From NCBI RefSeq assembly GCF_016888005.1, contig NZ_JAFDVE010000022.1:1-64000 (forward strand): a DNA stretch of 64,000 nucleotides, written 5' to 3'. Each line of letters starts with the position of its first letter. The first letter of the stretch is position 1. Under the pieces are notes generated by a model. That model had not been told where the DNA came from. It searched no databases and worked only from the letters and a program-made list of their open reading frames with translations. Below are positions 9,262-17,911 of the stretch, one piece after another. This DNA comes from Phycicoccus sp. CSK15P-2. GTDB lineage: Bacteria > Actinomycetota > Actinomycetes > Actinomycetales > Dermatophilaceae. Both the position numbers and the translations under genes were made by a program.

Positions 9262-10568
9262 CCGCCGGGACGAGGACCCGCCAGGAGACCGGCACGCGGA
9301 CGTCGGTCCTCCGCCGGCTGCTCACCTCCGCCGGGCGGCACGAGCTGGCCGGGCACGCGCTGGCGCATCCGGTGCGCACCGTCCTCGTCGTCTACGTCGT
9401 CTCCCGCGTGGTGAGCCTCGTCGCGCTGTGGATGGCCGCCGAGTGGTTCCAGAACCCGGCGGGCGTCGGCCACCACGACCCGACGGTGTCCGACCTCCTC
9501 GGGCTGTGGGACAGCGTCTGGTACCGGCGGATCGTCGAGGACGGCTACCCGGTGCCGCTGCCCCGCGACGCCGACAACGGCCTCATCACCTACAGCGCCT
9601 GGGCCTTCTACCCGCTCTTCCCGTACCTCGTGAAGGGCGTGATGGTCACCGGGCTGTCCTTCGATGCCGCGGGGATGCTGCTCAACCTCGTCCTGGGAGC
9701 CGTCGCGGCGGTGCTCATCCACGCCCTGTTCCGGACCGGCTACCACGCCGACCGGCAGCCCCAGCGCGAGCGGCTGGCGCTCGTCGCGGCGTGCCTCTGG
9801 TGCCTCTACCCGACGACCGGCGTCATGCTCAAGCCGTACACCGAGGCGCTGGCCGTCGCCCTCGTCGCGACCGCGCTGCTCATGCTCGTGCGGCGGCACT
9901 ACGTCCTCGTGGCCCTCGTGGCGGTGCCGCTCGGCTTCACCCGTGGCGTCGCCCCGGCGCTCGGGGTGGCGGTCGTCATCCACCTCGTCGCCCGCTGGCG
10001 CGAGGAGCGGGGGGACCCGGTGGGGCCGCTCGCCGGGCAGCGGGTGTCGGCCGTCGTCATGCTGGGGGCGCTCGGGCTGTCGGCGGTCGCCTGGCCGGCC
10101 GTGGCCGGGATCGCCACGGGAGTGCCCACGGCCTTCTTCGACGTCCAGGCCGCCTGGGGGCAGCGGCCCGCCCTGGGGCCGTACGTGCTCTGGCTCGAGT
10201 GGGCCTGGGACGCCCACGGCCTCTTCGGGGTGCTCGTCCTCGTCGGGCTCGTCGCGACGTACGTGGCGCTCGTCCTCGGCCGGCACGGGCGCTGGCTCAG
10301 CCTCGAGATGCGTGCCTGGGCGCTCGCCTACCCGCTGTACATGTTCGCCGTGACCCGCCCGATCACGTCGATGTGGCGCTTCCTGCTCCTCGACGTCCCG
10401 TTGGCCGCCCTCGTCGCGTCCGTCGCGATGCGGACGGCGAACGGGCAGCGGGTGGTCCCGCACTGGCGGCGCCGGGTGGGGGTGGTCGTCCTCCTCCTCG
10501 TCGCCGGGATCGGCTGGTGGACCGTCACACTGCTCACGTACACCCCATGGGGCTCGTTCCCACCGTGA
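9258..10568 (+). CDS. PIG-V-like/GT-C mannosyltransferase family membrane protein
   Basis: A 436-aa polytopic protein with about ten hydrophobic segments. After the first membrane segment it has LLGLWDSVWYRRIVEDGYP and YSAWAFYPLFPYL, matching the extracytoplasmic WD...W(Y/F) loop and the FYPLYP-like motif of PIG-V-type mannosyltransferases. Those enzymes use polyprenyl-phosphate mannose to extend surface glycolipids or glycoproteins. ATG overlaps the stop of the 698-aa gene (ATGA), making this the last gene of the operon. The acceptor is unknown. Confidence 0.8.
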   Translation: MTAGTRTRQETGTRTSVLRRLLTSAGRHELAGHALAHPVRTVLVVYVVSRVVSLVALWMAAEWFQNPAGVGHHDPTVSDLLGLWDSVWYRRIVEDGYPVPLPRDADNGLITYSAWAFYPLFPYLVKGVMVTGLSFDAAGMLLNLVLGAVAAVLIHALFRTGYHADRQPQRERLALVAACLWCLYPTTGVMLKPYTEALAVALVATALLMLVRRHYVLVALVAVPLGFTRGVAPALGVAVVIHLVARWREERGDPVGPLAGQRVSAVVMLGALGLSAVAWPAVAGIATGVPTAFFDVQAAWGQRPALGPYVLWLEWAWDAHGLFGVLVLVGLVATYVALVLGRHGRWLSLEMRAWALAYPLYMFAVTRPITSMWRFLLLDVPLAALVASVAMRTANGQRVVPHWRRRVGVVVLLLVAGIGWWTVTLLTYTPWGSFPP

Positions 10569-10594
10569 CCTCGACCGACAAGGGCGCGTGTGGA

Positions 10595-10624
10595 TTTCGT
10601 CAGGTCGGAGCGCTGCGGGATAAT
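10595..10624 (+). promoter_or_regulatory. Strong promoter of DUF3117 gene
   Basis: GATAAT (10619-10624) is close to the consensus -10 and lies 18 nt after TTTCGT (10595-10600). A leader of about 75 nt would precede ATG 10707, unlike the leaderless genes around it. Confidence 0.55.
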
Positions 10625-10706
10625 AGGCCCTGTTGTGCGGCGGTAGGGCGCCGCGCGAGAACGCGGCTCGACCTTCGTGGTCGCGGTGACGAAGGGAATT
10701 GACCCA

Positions 10707-10880
10707 ATGGCGGCAATGAAGCCCAGGACGGGCGACGGCGACCTCGAGGTCGTGAAGGAAGGCCGCGGCATCGTGCTGCGGATGCCACTCGAGGGCGGCG
10801 GCCGGCTCGTCGTCGAGATGACCCCGGACGAGGTCCGTGCGCTCGGCAAGGCCATCGACAACTGCGAGGGTCTGTCCTGA
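10707..10880 (+). CDS. DUF3117 protein
   Basis: A 57-aa protein that matches the very conserved actinobacterial DUF3117 family along its whole length: MAAMKPRTGDGDLEVVKEGR, then IVLRMPLEGGGRLVVEMTPD, and a C-terminal helix. GAAGG precedes the ATG by about 10 nt. The function is unknown. High conservation, small size and a near-consensus promoter suggest an abundant housekeeping product. It lies immediately before the G/C-only tract. Confidence 0.92.
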   Translation: MAAMKPRTGDGDLEVVKEGRGIVLRMPLEGGGRLVVEMTPDEVRALGKAIDNCEGLS

Positions 10881-10892
10881 CTCCGGACGACA

Positions 10893-11030
10893 CCCGGCGC
10901 GGGGGGCCCCCCCCCCCCCCGGGGGGGGGCCCCCGGGGGGGCCCCGGGGGGGGGGGGGGGGGGGGGCCCCCCCCCCCGGCCCCCCCCCGGGGGGGGCCCC
11001 CCCCCCGGGCCGGGGGGGGCCCCCCCGCCG
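10893..11030. repeat. 138-nt tract of only G and C in long homopolymer runs
   Basis: No A or T occurs from 10893 to 11030. Runs of 4 to 20 G or C alternate, so the tract can fold on itself almost completely. It lies between the DUF3117 stop and the pepA promoter. A hyperstable terminator is possible, but a consensus or assembly artefact in an unreadable hairpin is more likely. Base-level content should not be trusted. Confidence 0.8.
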
Positions 11031-11043
11031 TGTCCGCCCTGAG

Positions 11044-11049
11044 TAGGGT
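11044..11049 (+). promoter_or_regulatory. -10 box, leaderless pepA
   Basis: TAGGGT lies 7 nt before GTG 11057, directly after the G/C-only tract. Confidence 0.55.
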
Positions 11050-11056
11050 CGTGCGG

Positions 11057-12550
11057 GTGCCCCACGACGTGCTCCTCGACCCGCCCCTGTCCGCCTGGTC
11101 CACCGCCCCGTCGCTCGACGAGGCCCTCGCCGGCGACGGCGGCGAGCGCGACCTCGTCGTCCCCCTCGGCGACGAGGTCGCCGTCACCGCCGCGCTCGAG
11201 GCGGCCGGCACCGATGCCGCCGACCTCCTCGAGACCCACGCCCCCGACCGTTCCGTGGCGAGCGTGTGCACCGTGCCGCTGCGGCCCGGGTCCGCGGCGG
11301 TCCGGCGGGTGCTGCTCGTCGGTGTCGGCGACGGCACCGCCGAGGCGTACCGCGCGGCCGGTGCGGCCGTCGGCCGGGCGACTCGCGGACGCTCCGCCGT
11401 GGTCCACGCCCTGTCCGCGGGCTCGGAGGCCACGACGGCGGCGTGGGTCGAGGGCGCGGCTCTCGGCGGCTGGGGCTCGCCGCGCTGGACCCGCGAGGGT
11501 GCCGTCGCCGCGGTCCGCCCGGCGCACTCCGCCGTCGTCGTCCGGGCCGACGCCGAGGCCCTCGTGCACCGGGCCGTCGCCGAGAGCCGCGCCCAGCTCG
11601 TGGCCCGCGGCCTGGCGATGACGCCCTCCAACACGAAGAACCCGGCCTGGATGGCGGCGCAGGCCCGCACCGTCGCCCGCCGGGCCGGCTTCGAGGTTCG
11701 GGTCCGGGACGAGAAGGCCCTCCGCACGGAGGGTTTTGGCGGTCTGCTCGCGGTGGGCTCCGGCTCGGTCACGCCACCCCGCCTCGTCGAGCTCTCGCAC
11801 CGCCCGTCCGCGGCCGCGGGGGCGCCGCACGTCGTCCTCGTCGGGAAGGGGATCACCTTCGACACCGGAGGCCTCCAGGTCAAGCCGGCCGAGGGGATGC
11901 TCGGCATGAAGACCGACATGTCCGGCTCGGCCGTCGTCCTCGCCGTGCTGGCCGCCTGCGCCGAGCTCGAGGTCCCGGTGCGCGTCACCGGCCTCCTGGC
12001 GCTCGCCGAGAACGCCGTCGGCGGGGCCTCCTACCGGCCCGGGGACGTCGTCACCCAGTACGGCGGCACGACCGTCGAGATCGGCAACACCGACGCCGAG
12101 GGCCGGCTCGTCATGGCGGACGCCCTCGCCTACGCCGACGCCCGTCTCGACCCCGACGTCGTCGTCGACATCGCCACACTCACGGGTGCGGCCCGCATCG
12201 CCCTGGCCCGCGCCGTCGCTCCCGTCTTCGCCACCGACGACGCCCTCGCCGAGGCACTGACCCGGGCCGGCGAGACGACCGGTGAGACGCTGTGGCGGAT
12301 GCCCCTCGCGGACACCTACCGTCGTGCTCTCGACTCCGACGTCGCCGACCTCACCCACATCGCCACCGGGGTCGGCGGTGGTGCCGTCACCGCGGCGCTC
12401 TTCCTCCGCGAGTTCGTCGGGCAGCGCCCCTGGGCGCACCTCGACATCGCGGGCACCGGTCGCTCGGACGTCGACGCCGGGCTCACCGCCAAGGGTGCGA
12501 CCGGCTTCGGGACACGACTGCTGCTGCGGTGGCTGGAGGAGATGCGATGA
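11057..12550 (+). CDS. pepA: Leucyl aminopeptidase (M17)
   Basis: A 497-aa cytosolic aminopeptidase using two metal ions. The C-terminal catalytic domain has GKGITFDTGGLQVKP (metal and substrate lysines), MKTDMSG, and the family signature NTDAEGRLVMADAL beginning at residue 344. The N-terminal macrodomain-like half is weakly conserved, as is usual. GTG at 11057 is chosen because of TAGGGT 7 nt upstream; in-frame starts upstream would begin inside the promoter. Stop overlaps the next ATG. Confidence 0.95.
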   Translation: MPHDVLLDPPLSAWSTAPSLDEALAGDGGERDLVVPLGDEVAVTAALEAAGTDAADLLETHAPDRSVASVCTVPLRPGSAAVRRVLLVGVGDGTAEAYRAAGAAVGRATRGRSAVVHALSAGSEATTAAWVEGAALGGWGSPRWTREGAVAAVRPAHSAVVVRADAEALVHRAVAESRAQLVARGLAMTPSNTKNPAWMAAQARTVARRAGFEVRVRDEKALRTEGFGGLLAVGSGSVTPPRLVELSHRPSAAAGAPHVVLVGKGITFDTGGLQVKPAEGMLGMKTDMSGSAVVLAVLAACAELEVPVRVTGLLALAENAVGGASYRPGDVVTQYGGTTVEIGNTDAEGRLVMADALAYADARLDPDVVVDIATLTGAARIALARAVAPVFATDDALAEALTRAGETTGETLWRMPLADTYRRALDSDVADLTHIATGVGGGAVTAALFLREFVGQRPWAHLDIAGTGRSDVDAGLTAKGATGFGTRLLLRWLEEMR

Positions 12551-12903
12551 ACGCCGGGTACGGACTGACGGTGCGCTGGTCCCTGGACGGAGCCCCCGAC
12601 GACGCCCCGGACCGGCTGCGCGAGTACGTCGTCGGCACGTCCATCGCCCGCTTCATGTTCCTCGACGGCCTCGCCTTCAAGGTGTGGCGGATGCGCGAGG
12701 GCGAGTGGTTCGAGGGCACCTACGTCTTCGACAGCGAGGAGGAGCGCCGCTCCTTCCGCGCCGACTTCGAGCCGGGTGCCGCGACCTCGCCCGGCAGCGA
12801 CATCATCGGGTCGGCCCCGGTCCTGCTCGAGGAGTGGGAGGTCGTCGCGATCGCCGAGGGCCCCGCGGGCTTCCGCCGCGGTGCAGGCCCTTCGGTCAGC
12901 TGA
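12547..12903 (+). CDS. YdhR-like dimeric alpha/beta-barrel protein (putative)
   Basis: A 118-aa protein starting at an ATG that overlaps the pepA stop (ATGA). The pattern VRWSLDGAP...LREYVVGTSIARF, then FKVWRMREGEWFEGTYVFDS and a helix EEERRSFRADF, resembles small ferredoxin-like monooxygenase-type proteins of the YdhR group. No catalytic residues can be assigned. It is convergent with the O-methyltransferase, with 15 nt between stops. Confidence 0.6.
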   Translation: MNAGYGLTVRWSLDGAPDDAPDRLREYVVGTSIARFMFLDGLAFKVWRMREGEWFEGTYVFDSEEERRSFRADFEPGAATSPGSDIIGSAPVLLEEWEVVAIAEGPAGFRRGAGPSVS

Positions 12904-12918
12904 GCGACGCGCGGCCGG

Positions 12919-13554
12919 TCAGCGGCGGACGGCGACGAGCACCCCGTCGCTCACCGGCAGCAGGGTCGGCACGAGGTCCTCGTGGTCGCGCAGCGACTTC
13001 CCGAGGTCGCGCAGCGTGGTCGTCGTGGTGTCCCGGGAGGCCGGGTCAGCCACCTGGTCGTGCCACAGCATGTTGTCGACGACGAGGACGCCCCCGGGCT
13101 TGAGCAGCCGGACCGCGTGGTCGACGTACGTGGGGTAGGTCTCCTTGTCGGCGTCGACGTGCACCATGTCGTAGCCGCCGTCGGCCATCCGGGGCAGGAC
13201 CTCCGCGGCCGCGCCGGTGATGACCCGGGTCCGCTGGTGGGGGTAGCCGGCCTCGAGGTACGCCTGGCGGGCGAGCCGCTGGTGCTCGGCCGAGACGTCG
13301 ATCGTCGTGAGCACGCCGTCCTCCGGCATCCCCGCCAGCAGCCACAGGCCCGAGGTCCCGGCGCCCGTGCCGACCTCGAGGACGTGCCTGGCCCGGACGG
13401 CGGCCGCGAGGAGCCGCAGCACGGCACCCGCCCCGGTGCCCACCGGTGCCGCGGCACCGAGCTCGGCTCCGCGGCGACGAGCGGCCTCGATGACCTCCGG
13501 CTCGGGCACGAACTCCTCGGCGTACGACCAGCTGGCCGGCTTCATCCCGCTCAT
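12919..13554 (-). CDS. SAM-dependent O-methyltransferase
   Basis: A 211-aa class I methyltransferase of the COMT-like family (Pfam Methyltransf_3). The SAM site VLEVGTGAGTSGLWLL is at about residues 58-73, followed by TTIDVSAEHQ and the metal-site region VHVDADKETYPTYV and LVVDNMLWHDQV. An equivalent gene lies divergent from sigE in M. tuberculosis, so the pairing is ancestral. Substrate unknown. TAGGGT lies 6 nt before the ATG on this strand. Confidence 0.88.
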   Translation of the reverse strand: MSGMKPASWSYAEEFVPEPEVIEAARRRGAELGAAAPVGTGAGAVLRLLAAAVRARHVLEVGTGAGTSGLWLLAGMPEDGVLTTIDVSAEHQRLARQAYLEAGYPHQRTRVITGAAAEVLPRMADGGYDMVHVDADKETYPTYVDHAVRLLKPGGVLVVDNMLWHDQVADPASRDTTTTTLRDLGKSLRDHEDLVPTLLPVSDGVLVAVRR

Positions 13555-13560
13555 GCGCCA

Positions 13561-13566
13561 ACCCTA
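13561..13566 (-). promoter_or_regulatory. -10 box, leaderless O-methyltransferase
   Basis: On the minus strand TAGGGT lies 6 nt before the ATG at 13554. Confidence 0.55.
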
Positions 13567-13624
13567 CGGCTCCGGAGGGGGTGAGCAGCGCCACGTGGCT
13601 CCCAGCGGACACCCAGGTTCTCCG

Positions 13625-13652
13625 GGAACAATTCACGGCTCCGACGCGTATC
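13625..13652 (+). promoter_or_regulatory. ECF-type (SigE-like) promoter of sigE
   Basis: GGAACA beginning at 13625 and CGTATC at 13647-13652 form a -35/-10 pair with 17 nt between GGAAC and CGTA. This resembles the GGAAC...CGTT type recognised by SigE-like ECF factors, so sigE probably activates itself. Confidence 0.6.
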
Positions 13653-13689
13653 GATGGGTGACATGACCAGCATGGCGAGGGACGAGCCG

Positions 13690-14310
13690 ATGACGACACA
13701 GGACACCGCCGGGGCCGGGGCCGGTGCCGCCTGGGCGCCGCCGACCTGGGAGGAGGTCGTCGAGCAGCACTCGGCGCGGGTCTACCGCCTCGCGTACCGG
13801 CTCACCGGCAACGTCCACGACGCCGAGGACCTCACCCAGGACGTCTTCGTCCGTGTCTTCCGGTCCCTCCACACCTACCAGCCCGGCACCTTCGAGGGCT
13901 GGCTGCACCGGATCACGACCAACGTGTTCCTCGACAAGATGCGCCGCAAGCAGCGGATCCGGTTCGACGCCCTCTCCGACGAGTCCGCCGCCCGGCTGCC
14001 CAGCCGGGACCGCGGGCCGGAGCAGACCTACGCCGACACCCACCTCGACGACGACGTGCAGCGCGCCCTCGACGCCCTCTCGCCGGACTTCCGTGCGGCC
14101 GTCGTCCTGTGCGACATCGAGGGGCTGTCCTACGAGGAGGTCGCCGCGACGCTCGGGGTGAAGCTCGGCACCGTGCGCTCCCGCATCCACCGCGGGCGGG
14201 CCCAGCTGCGCGAGGCCCTGGCCCACCGGGCCCCGCAGCCGCGTCCCGCGACGACGGCGAAGGTCCGCCGTGGGCCCGTCGTCCGCCGTCCCGCTGCGGG
14301 AACCGTATGA
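13690..14310 (+). CDS. sigE: ECF sigma factor SigE
   Basis: A 206-aa group IV sigma factor from ATG 13690. Region 2 (about residues 20-90) includes [20 protein letters not shown] and a DKMRRKQR end; region 4 (about 125-180) includes [20 protein letters not shown] and [12 protein letters not shown]. Earlier in-frame ATGs at 13654, 13663 and 13672 are possible, but 13654 coincides with the expected transcription start, and only 13690 has a GAGGGA site. Gene order with the anti-sigma gene, htrA and tatB matches the mycobacterial envelope-stress regulon. A SigE-like promoter lies upstream, implying autoregulation. Confidence 0.9.
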   Translation: MTTQDTAGAGAGAAWAPPTWEEVVEQHSARVYRLAYRLTGNVHDAEDLTQDVFVRVFRSLHTYQPGTFEGWLHRITTNVFLDKMRRKQRIRFDALSDESAARLPSRDRGPEQTYADTHLDDDVQRALDALSPDFRAAVVLCDIEGLSYEEVAATLGVKLGTVRSRIHRGRAQLREALAHRAPQPRPATTAKVRRGPVVRRPAAGTV

Positions 14311-14867
14311 CGCAGCGACGCACCGTGGACTGCCTGGACGACGAGCTCTCGGAGTACGCCGCCGGTCGGCTGGACGACCTCCGGACCCGCGCGTGGGACC
14401 TGCACCTCGTCGCGTGCCGGGTGTGCGGTCACGCCGTCGCCGAGGAGCGGCGGCTGCGTGAGGCGCTCGCCGGCGGCCCGTCGATGCCGGGCGACCTCCG
14501 GCTGACCCTGCTCGCCCTGGGTCGCGAGCTCGACCACGTCCCCGCGGTGTCGCGGGCCTCGGCGCGCGAGCCGCTGGCCCTGCTGGCCCCGACCGCACCG
14601 GCCTGCCACCGCAGCGCGTTGCGCGCGACGGTCGTGGCGGCGGCTGCCGCGGGGGCGTCGGCCGCCGCGGCCTGGAGCCTCACCGTCATGGGCGGCCCGG
14701 GCGTCGCGCGCCAGGCCGTGGTCACCGGGCCCACCTCACCCGCGGTGGCGCCCGTGGGGTCGACGTCGCCGCGCCCCACCGGCCCGGTCATCACGACCGT
14801 CGGGTTCGGCCGGTCCGCCACCCCGCGGCCCGTCCAGTCCGGCCGCCAGGCAGAATCGGGTCCATGA
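14307..14867 (+). CDS. rseA: Zinc-binding anti-sigma factor (RseA type)
   Basis: A 186-aa protein overlapping sigE by 4 nt. The zinc anti-sigma motif HxxxCxxC is formed by His33, Cys37 and Cys40 ([10 protein letters not shown]). Residues about 104-128 are a hydrophobic, alanine-rich stretch that may cross the membrane; the C-terminal 55 residues are Pro/Thr/Ser-rich. It is expected to hold SigE until oxidative or envelope stress or proteolysis releases it. A membrane segment is not typical of every RseA, so the topology needs caution. Confidence 0.82.
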   Translation: MTQRRTVDCLDDELSEYAAGRLDDLRTRAWDLHLVACRVCGHAVAEERRLREALAGGPSMPGDLRLTLLALGRELDHVPAVSRASAREPLALLAPTAPACHRSALRATVVAAAAAGASAAAAWSLTVMGGPGVARQAVVTGPTSPAVAPVGSTSPRPTGPVITTVGFGRSATPRPVQSGRQAESGP

Positions 14868-16207
14868 CGGAACGGGAGCCCGGGGCCGAGGAGTGGCAGC
14901 CGTGGGACCGGGGTGAGAGCCCGGCCGAGGGCCGGCAGCTCTCCGCTCCACAGCCGGCCGAGCCGTCGTGGGCCGCGCAGTACCCCGTCTCGCAGCCGAG
15001 CACCCCCACGGCGCCCTACGAGCCGATCAGCGGGTCGTGGTCGGCGCAGCCGCCGCTCCTGCCCACCGAGCCGCTTCCGCAGTCCGCCCCGCCGCCGCGT
15101 CGGCGCGGGCCCGGTTGGGGCGCACTCGTCGGGGCGACGGTCGCCAGCGCCCTGCTCGCGGGGACCGTCGGTGGCCTCTTCGGCGGCGCACTCGTCGAAC
15201 GTGGCGACACCGAGTCGTCGGCCTCCGGGTCGCGGGCCCCCGCCCCGACCCCCGGGGCGGGGGCCACGTCCCGTCCACAGGGCTCGATCGCCAACATCGC
15301 CGCCACCGCGCTGCCGAGCGTCGTCACGCTCCGCGTCGAGGGCGCCGACGGCGGGTCCACGGGGTCCGGGTGGGTCTACGACGACGGTGGTCACGTCGTG
15401 ACGAACAACCACGTCGTCGCCTCCGCGGGGGACCGGGGGAACATCGTCGTCGTCCTTGCGAACGGCGAGCAGGTCGAGGGGAAGGTCGTCGGTCGGGACG
15501 CCTCCTACGACCTCGCCGTGGTCGAGGTCACCGGGGCGGATCTCGCTCCGCTGCCGCTCGGACGCTCCGCCGACGTCGTCGTCGGCGACGAGGTCATCGC
15601 CGTCGGGGCGCCCCTCGGGCTGGACTCCACGGTCACCACCGGCATCGTCAGCGCCCTGGACCGGCCGGTCACACCCGGTGGCGACGACGACCAGTCCTTC
15701 ATCAACGCCATCCAGACCGACGCCGCGATCAACCCGGGCAACTCGGGTGGGCCGCTGCTCGACATGGCCGGCAACGTCATCGGCGTGAACTCGGCCATCG
15801 CCCGGGTCCCCGGCAGCTCCATCGGTGGACAGAGCGGCAACATCGGGGTGGGCTTCGCCATCCCGAGCGACCAGGTGTCCACCACCGTCGAGCAGCTCAT
15901 CGAGACCGGCTCCGCGAAACACCCGATCATCGGGGTCTACCTCGACAGCTCGTACCAGGGCGAGGGGGTGCGGATCGCGGACTCCGGGCCGGACGGCGCA
16001 CCGGCCGTCAACCCGAAGGGCCCCGCCGACGAGGCCGGGCTGGAGGCCGGCGACGTCATCGTGAAGTTCGAGGGACAGCCGGTCACCGAGGGCGGCGAGC
16101 TCGTCGTGAAGATCCGGGCCCGGCGGGTGGGTGACACCGTGACCCTCACCGTGCGGCGCGACGGCGCGGACCGGGATGTCAGGATGGTCCTGCAGGGCTC
16201 GGAGTGA
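14864..16207 (+). CDS. htrA: HtrA/DegP-like serine protease with PDZ domain
   Basis: A 447-aa membrane-anchored protease. A Pro-rich cytoplasmic region (1-80) precedes a membrane segment at about 84-110. The trypsin-like domain has His183 (TNNHVV), Asp216 (SYDLAVVEV) and Ser294 (NPGNSGGPLLD). A PDZ domain occupies about 345-440 (DEAGLEAGDVIVKFEGQPVT). It degrades or refolds damaged envelope proteins and often acts in the SigE circuit. It overlaps the anti-sigma gene by 4 nt. Confidence 0.95.
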   Translation: MTEREPGAEEWQPWDRGESPAEGRQLSAPQPAEPSWAAQYPVSQPSTPTAPYEPISGSWSAQPPLLPTEPLPQSAPPPRRRGPGWGALVGATVASALLAGTVGGLFGGALVERGDTESSASGSRAPAPTPGAGATSRPQGSIANIAATALPSVVTLRVEGADGGSTGSGWVYDDGGHVVTNNHVVASAGDRGNIVVVLANGEQVEGKVVGRDASYDLAVVEVTGADLAPLPLGRSADVVVGDEVIAVGAPLGLDSTVTTGIVSALDRPVTPGGDDDQSFINAIQTDAAINPGNSGGPLLDMAGNVIGVNSAIARVPGSSIGGQSGNIGVGFAIPSDQVSTTVEQLIETGSAKHPIIGVYLDSSYQGEGVRIADSGPDGAPAVNPKGPADEAGLEAGDVIVKFEGQPVTEGGELVVKIRARRVGDTVTLTVRRDGADRDVRMVLQGSE

Positions 16208-16240
16208 CCGGGCGGCCGACGGCGGAAGGGGTGTGAGGTC

Positions 16241-16753
16241 GTGGCCGGCGTCAACGGCTGGGAGTTCATCCTTCTCGCGCTCATCGCCGTCTTCGTGCTG
16301 GGTCCGGACAGGCTGCCGGAGTACGCGGCCAAGCTGGCGCACGGCATCCGGCGGCTGCGGGTCATGGCCGAGGGTGCGAAGGACCAGCTGCGCGACCAGC
16401 TCGGGCCGGAGTACGAGGACATCAACTGGCGGCAGTACGACCCGCGGCAGTACGACCCGCGCCGGATCGTGCGCGAGGCCCTGCTCGACCCGCTCGACGA
16501 CGCCGTGGCGCCGGTCCGTGACGAGATCGGCTCGGTGCGCGACGCCGCCCGGTTCCGGGACGGTGCCGAGACGGGCGGGGCCGCCGCGGCCGGGGCGGGG
16601 ACGGGGGAGGTCCCCGGGGACGACGAGGACCCGCCGGAGTACGAGGACGACCTGATGGACGACGACGAGCTCGTCATGGACCGGGAGGAGTGGGGCCGGC
16701 CCCGCGCCTGGGACCCGAGTCGTCCCACCCCGTTCGACACCGACGCCACCTGA
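16241..16753 (+). CDS. tatB: Twin-arginine translocation protein TatB
   Basis: A 170-aa protein with the TatB/TatA fold: short N-terminal membrane helix (WEFILLALIAVFVLGPDRLP), hinge, then an amphipathic helix (YAAKLAHGIRRLRVMAEGAK). The C-terminal tail is acidic and disordered. A short peptide repeat (RQYDP twice) occurs near residue 65. With TatC it binds twin-arginine signal peptides. GTG 16241 gives the conserved start. Position after htrA matches M. tuberculosis. Convergent with mrp. Confidence 0.92.
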   Translation: MAGVNGWEFILLALIAVFVLGPDRLPEYAAKLAHGIRRLRVMAEGAKDQLRDQLGPEYEDINWRQYDPRQYDPRRIVREALLDPLDDAVAPVRDEIGSVRDAARFRDGAETGGAAAAGAGTGEVPGDDEDPPEYEDDLMDDDELVMDREEWGRPRAWDPSRPTPFDTDAT

Positions 16754-16764
16754 CGCCGGCGACC

Positions 16765-17898
16765 TCAGCGGCCGACGGGGGAGAGCCCGAGCGAGCGGCC
16801 GGCGAGACCCCGGGCGCGCGAGGCGAGGTCCGAGGCCACCGCGCGCAGGGCGACGGCGGCGGGGGAGTCCGGCTCGCCGAGGACCACGGGCATACCCTGG
16901 TCGGCCCCGACCCGCAGCCGCGTGTCGAGCGGGACCTGACCCAGCAGCGGCACGTCGGCGCCGACCGCCCGGGAGAGCGACTCGGCCACCTCGCGGCCAC
17001 CGCCGCTGCCGAAGATCTCCTCGCGGGTGCCGTCCGGCAGCTCGAGCCACGACATGTTCTCGACGACGCCCGCGATCCGCTGGTGCGTCTGCAGGGCGAT
17101 CGAGCCGGCGCGCTCGGCGACCTCGGCGGCGGCCTGCTGCGGGGTCGTGACGACGAGGATCTCGGCGCCGGGGACGAGCTGGGCGACCGAGATGGCGATG
17201 TCGCCCGTGCCGGGCGGGAGGTCGAGGAGGAGGACGTCGAGGTCGCCCCAGAACACGTCGGCGAGGAACTGCTGGAGTGCGCGGTGCAGCATCGGCCCGC
17301 GCCACACGACGGGCTGGTTGCCGGGGACGAACATCCCGATCGAGATGACCTTCACGCCGTGCGCGTCCGGCGGCATGATCATGTCGTCGACCTGCGTCGG
17401 GCGGCGTTCGACCCCGAGCATCCGGGGGATGGAGAAGCCGTAGATGTCGGCGTCGACGACACCGACTGTGAGGCCCTGCTCGGCCATCGCCGCCGCGAGG
17501 TTCGCCGTGACCGAGGACTTGCCGACCCCACCCTTGCCGGACGCGACGGCATAGACGCGGGTCAGCGAGCCGGGCTGGGCGAACGGCACCTCGCGCTCGG
17601 CCGTGCCGCCACGCAGCTTCGTCTTGAGCTCGGCGCGCTGCTCGTCGGTCATCACGCCGAGGGTGACGTCGACGTGGGTCACGCCCTCGACGCCCGAGAG
17701 CGCCGTGGTCGTGTCGGCGGTCAGGGTGTCCTTGAGCGGGCACGCGGCGACGGTGAGGAGGATCGTCACGGCGACCCGTCCGTCGGCGTCGCAGGTGAGG
17801 TCCCCGACCATGCCGAGCTCGGTGACCGGCCGCCGGATCTCGGGGTCGATGACCGTCTCGAGGGCGGCGTGGAGGGCGTCGGGGCTGACCTGCGGCAT
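16765..17898 (-). CDS. mrp: Mrp/NBP35-type iron-sulfur cluster carrier ATPase
   Basis: A 377-aa P-loop ATPase. An N-terminal MIP18/DUF59-like domain (about 8-90) is followed by the Walker A GKGGVGKSS at 121-129, DADIYGFSIPRML, and LPPGTGDIA. Family members carry or transfer Fe-S clusters. A clear C-terminal CxxC pair is not seen, which is common in actinobacterial members. The ATG at 17898 lies 7 nt after TAGACT on the minus strand. Confidence 0.93.
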   Translation of the reverse strand: MPQVSPDALHAALETVIDPEIRRPVTELGMVGDLTCDADGRVAVTILLTVAACPLKDTLTADTTTALSGVEGVTHVDVTLGVMTDEQRAELKTKLRGGTAEREVPFAQPGSLTRVYAVASGKGGVGKSSVTANLAAAMAEQGLTVGVVDADIYGFSIPRMLGVERRPTQVDDMIMPPDAHGVKVISIGMFVPGNQPVVWRGPMLHRALQQFLADVFWGDLDVLLLDLPPGTGDIAISVAQLVPGAEILVVTTPQQAAAEVAERAGSIALQTHQRIAGVVENMSWLELPDGTREEIFGSGGGREVAESLSRAVGADVPLLGQVPLDTRLRVGADQGMPVVLGEPDSPAAVALRAVASDLASRARGLAGRSLGLSPVGR

Positions 17899-17905
17899 GG
17901 CCTCG

Positions 17906-17911
17906 AGTCTA
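17906..17911 (-). promoter_or_regulatory. -10 box, leaderless mrp
   Basis: TAGACT on the minus strand, 7 nt before the mrp ATG. It overlaps the 3' end of the DUF1003 gene, so mrp can be transcribed separately from that gene. Confidence 0.55.
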
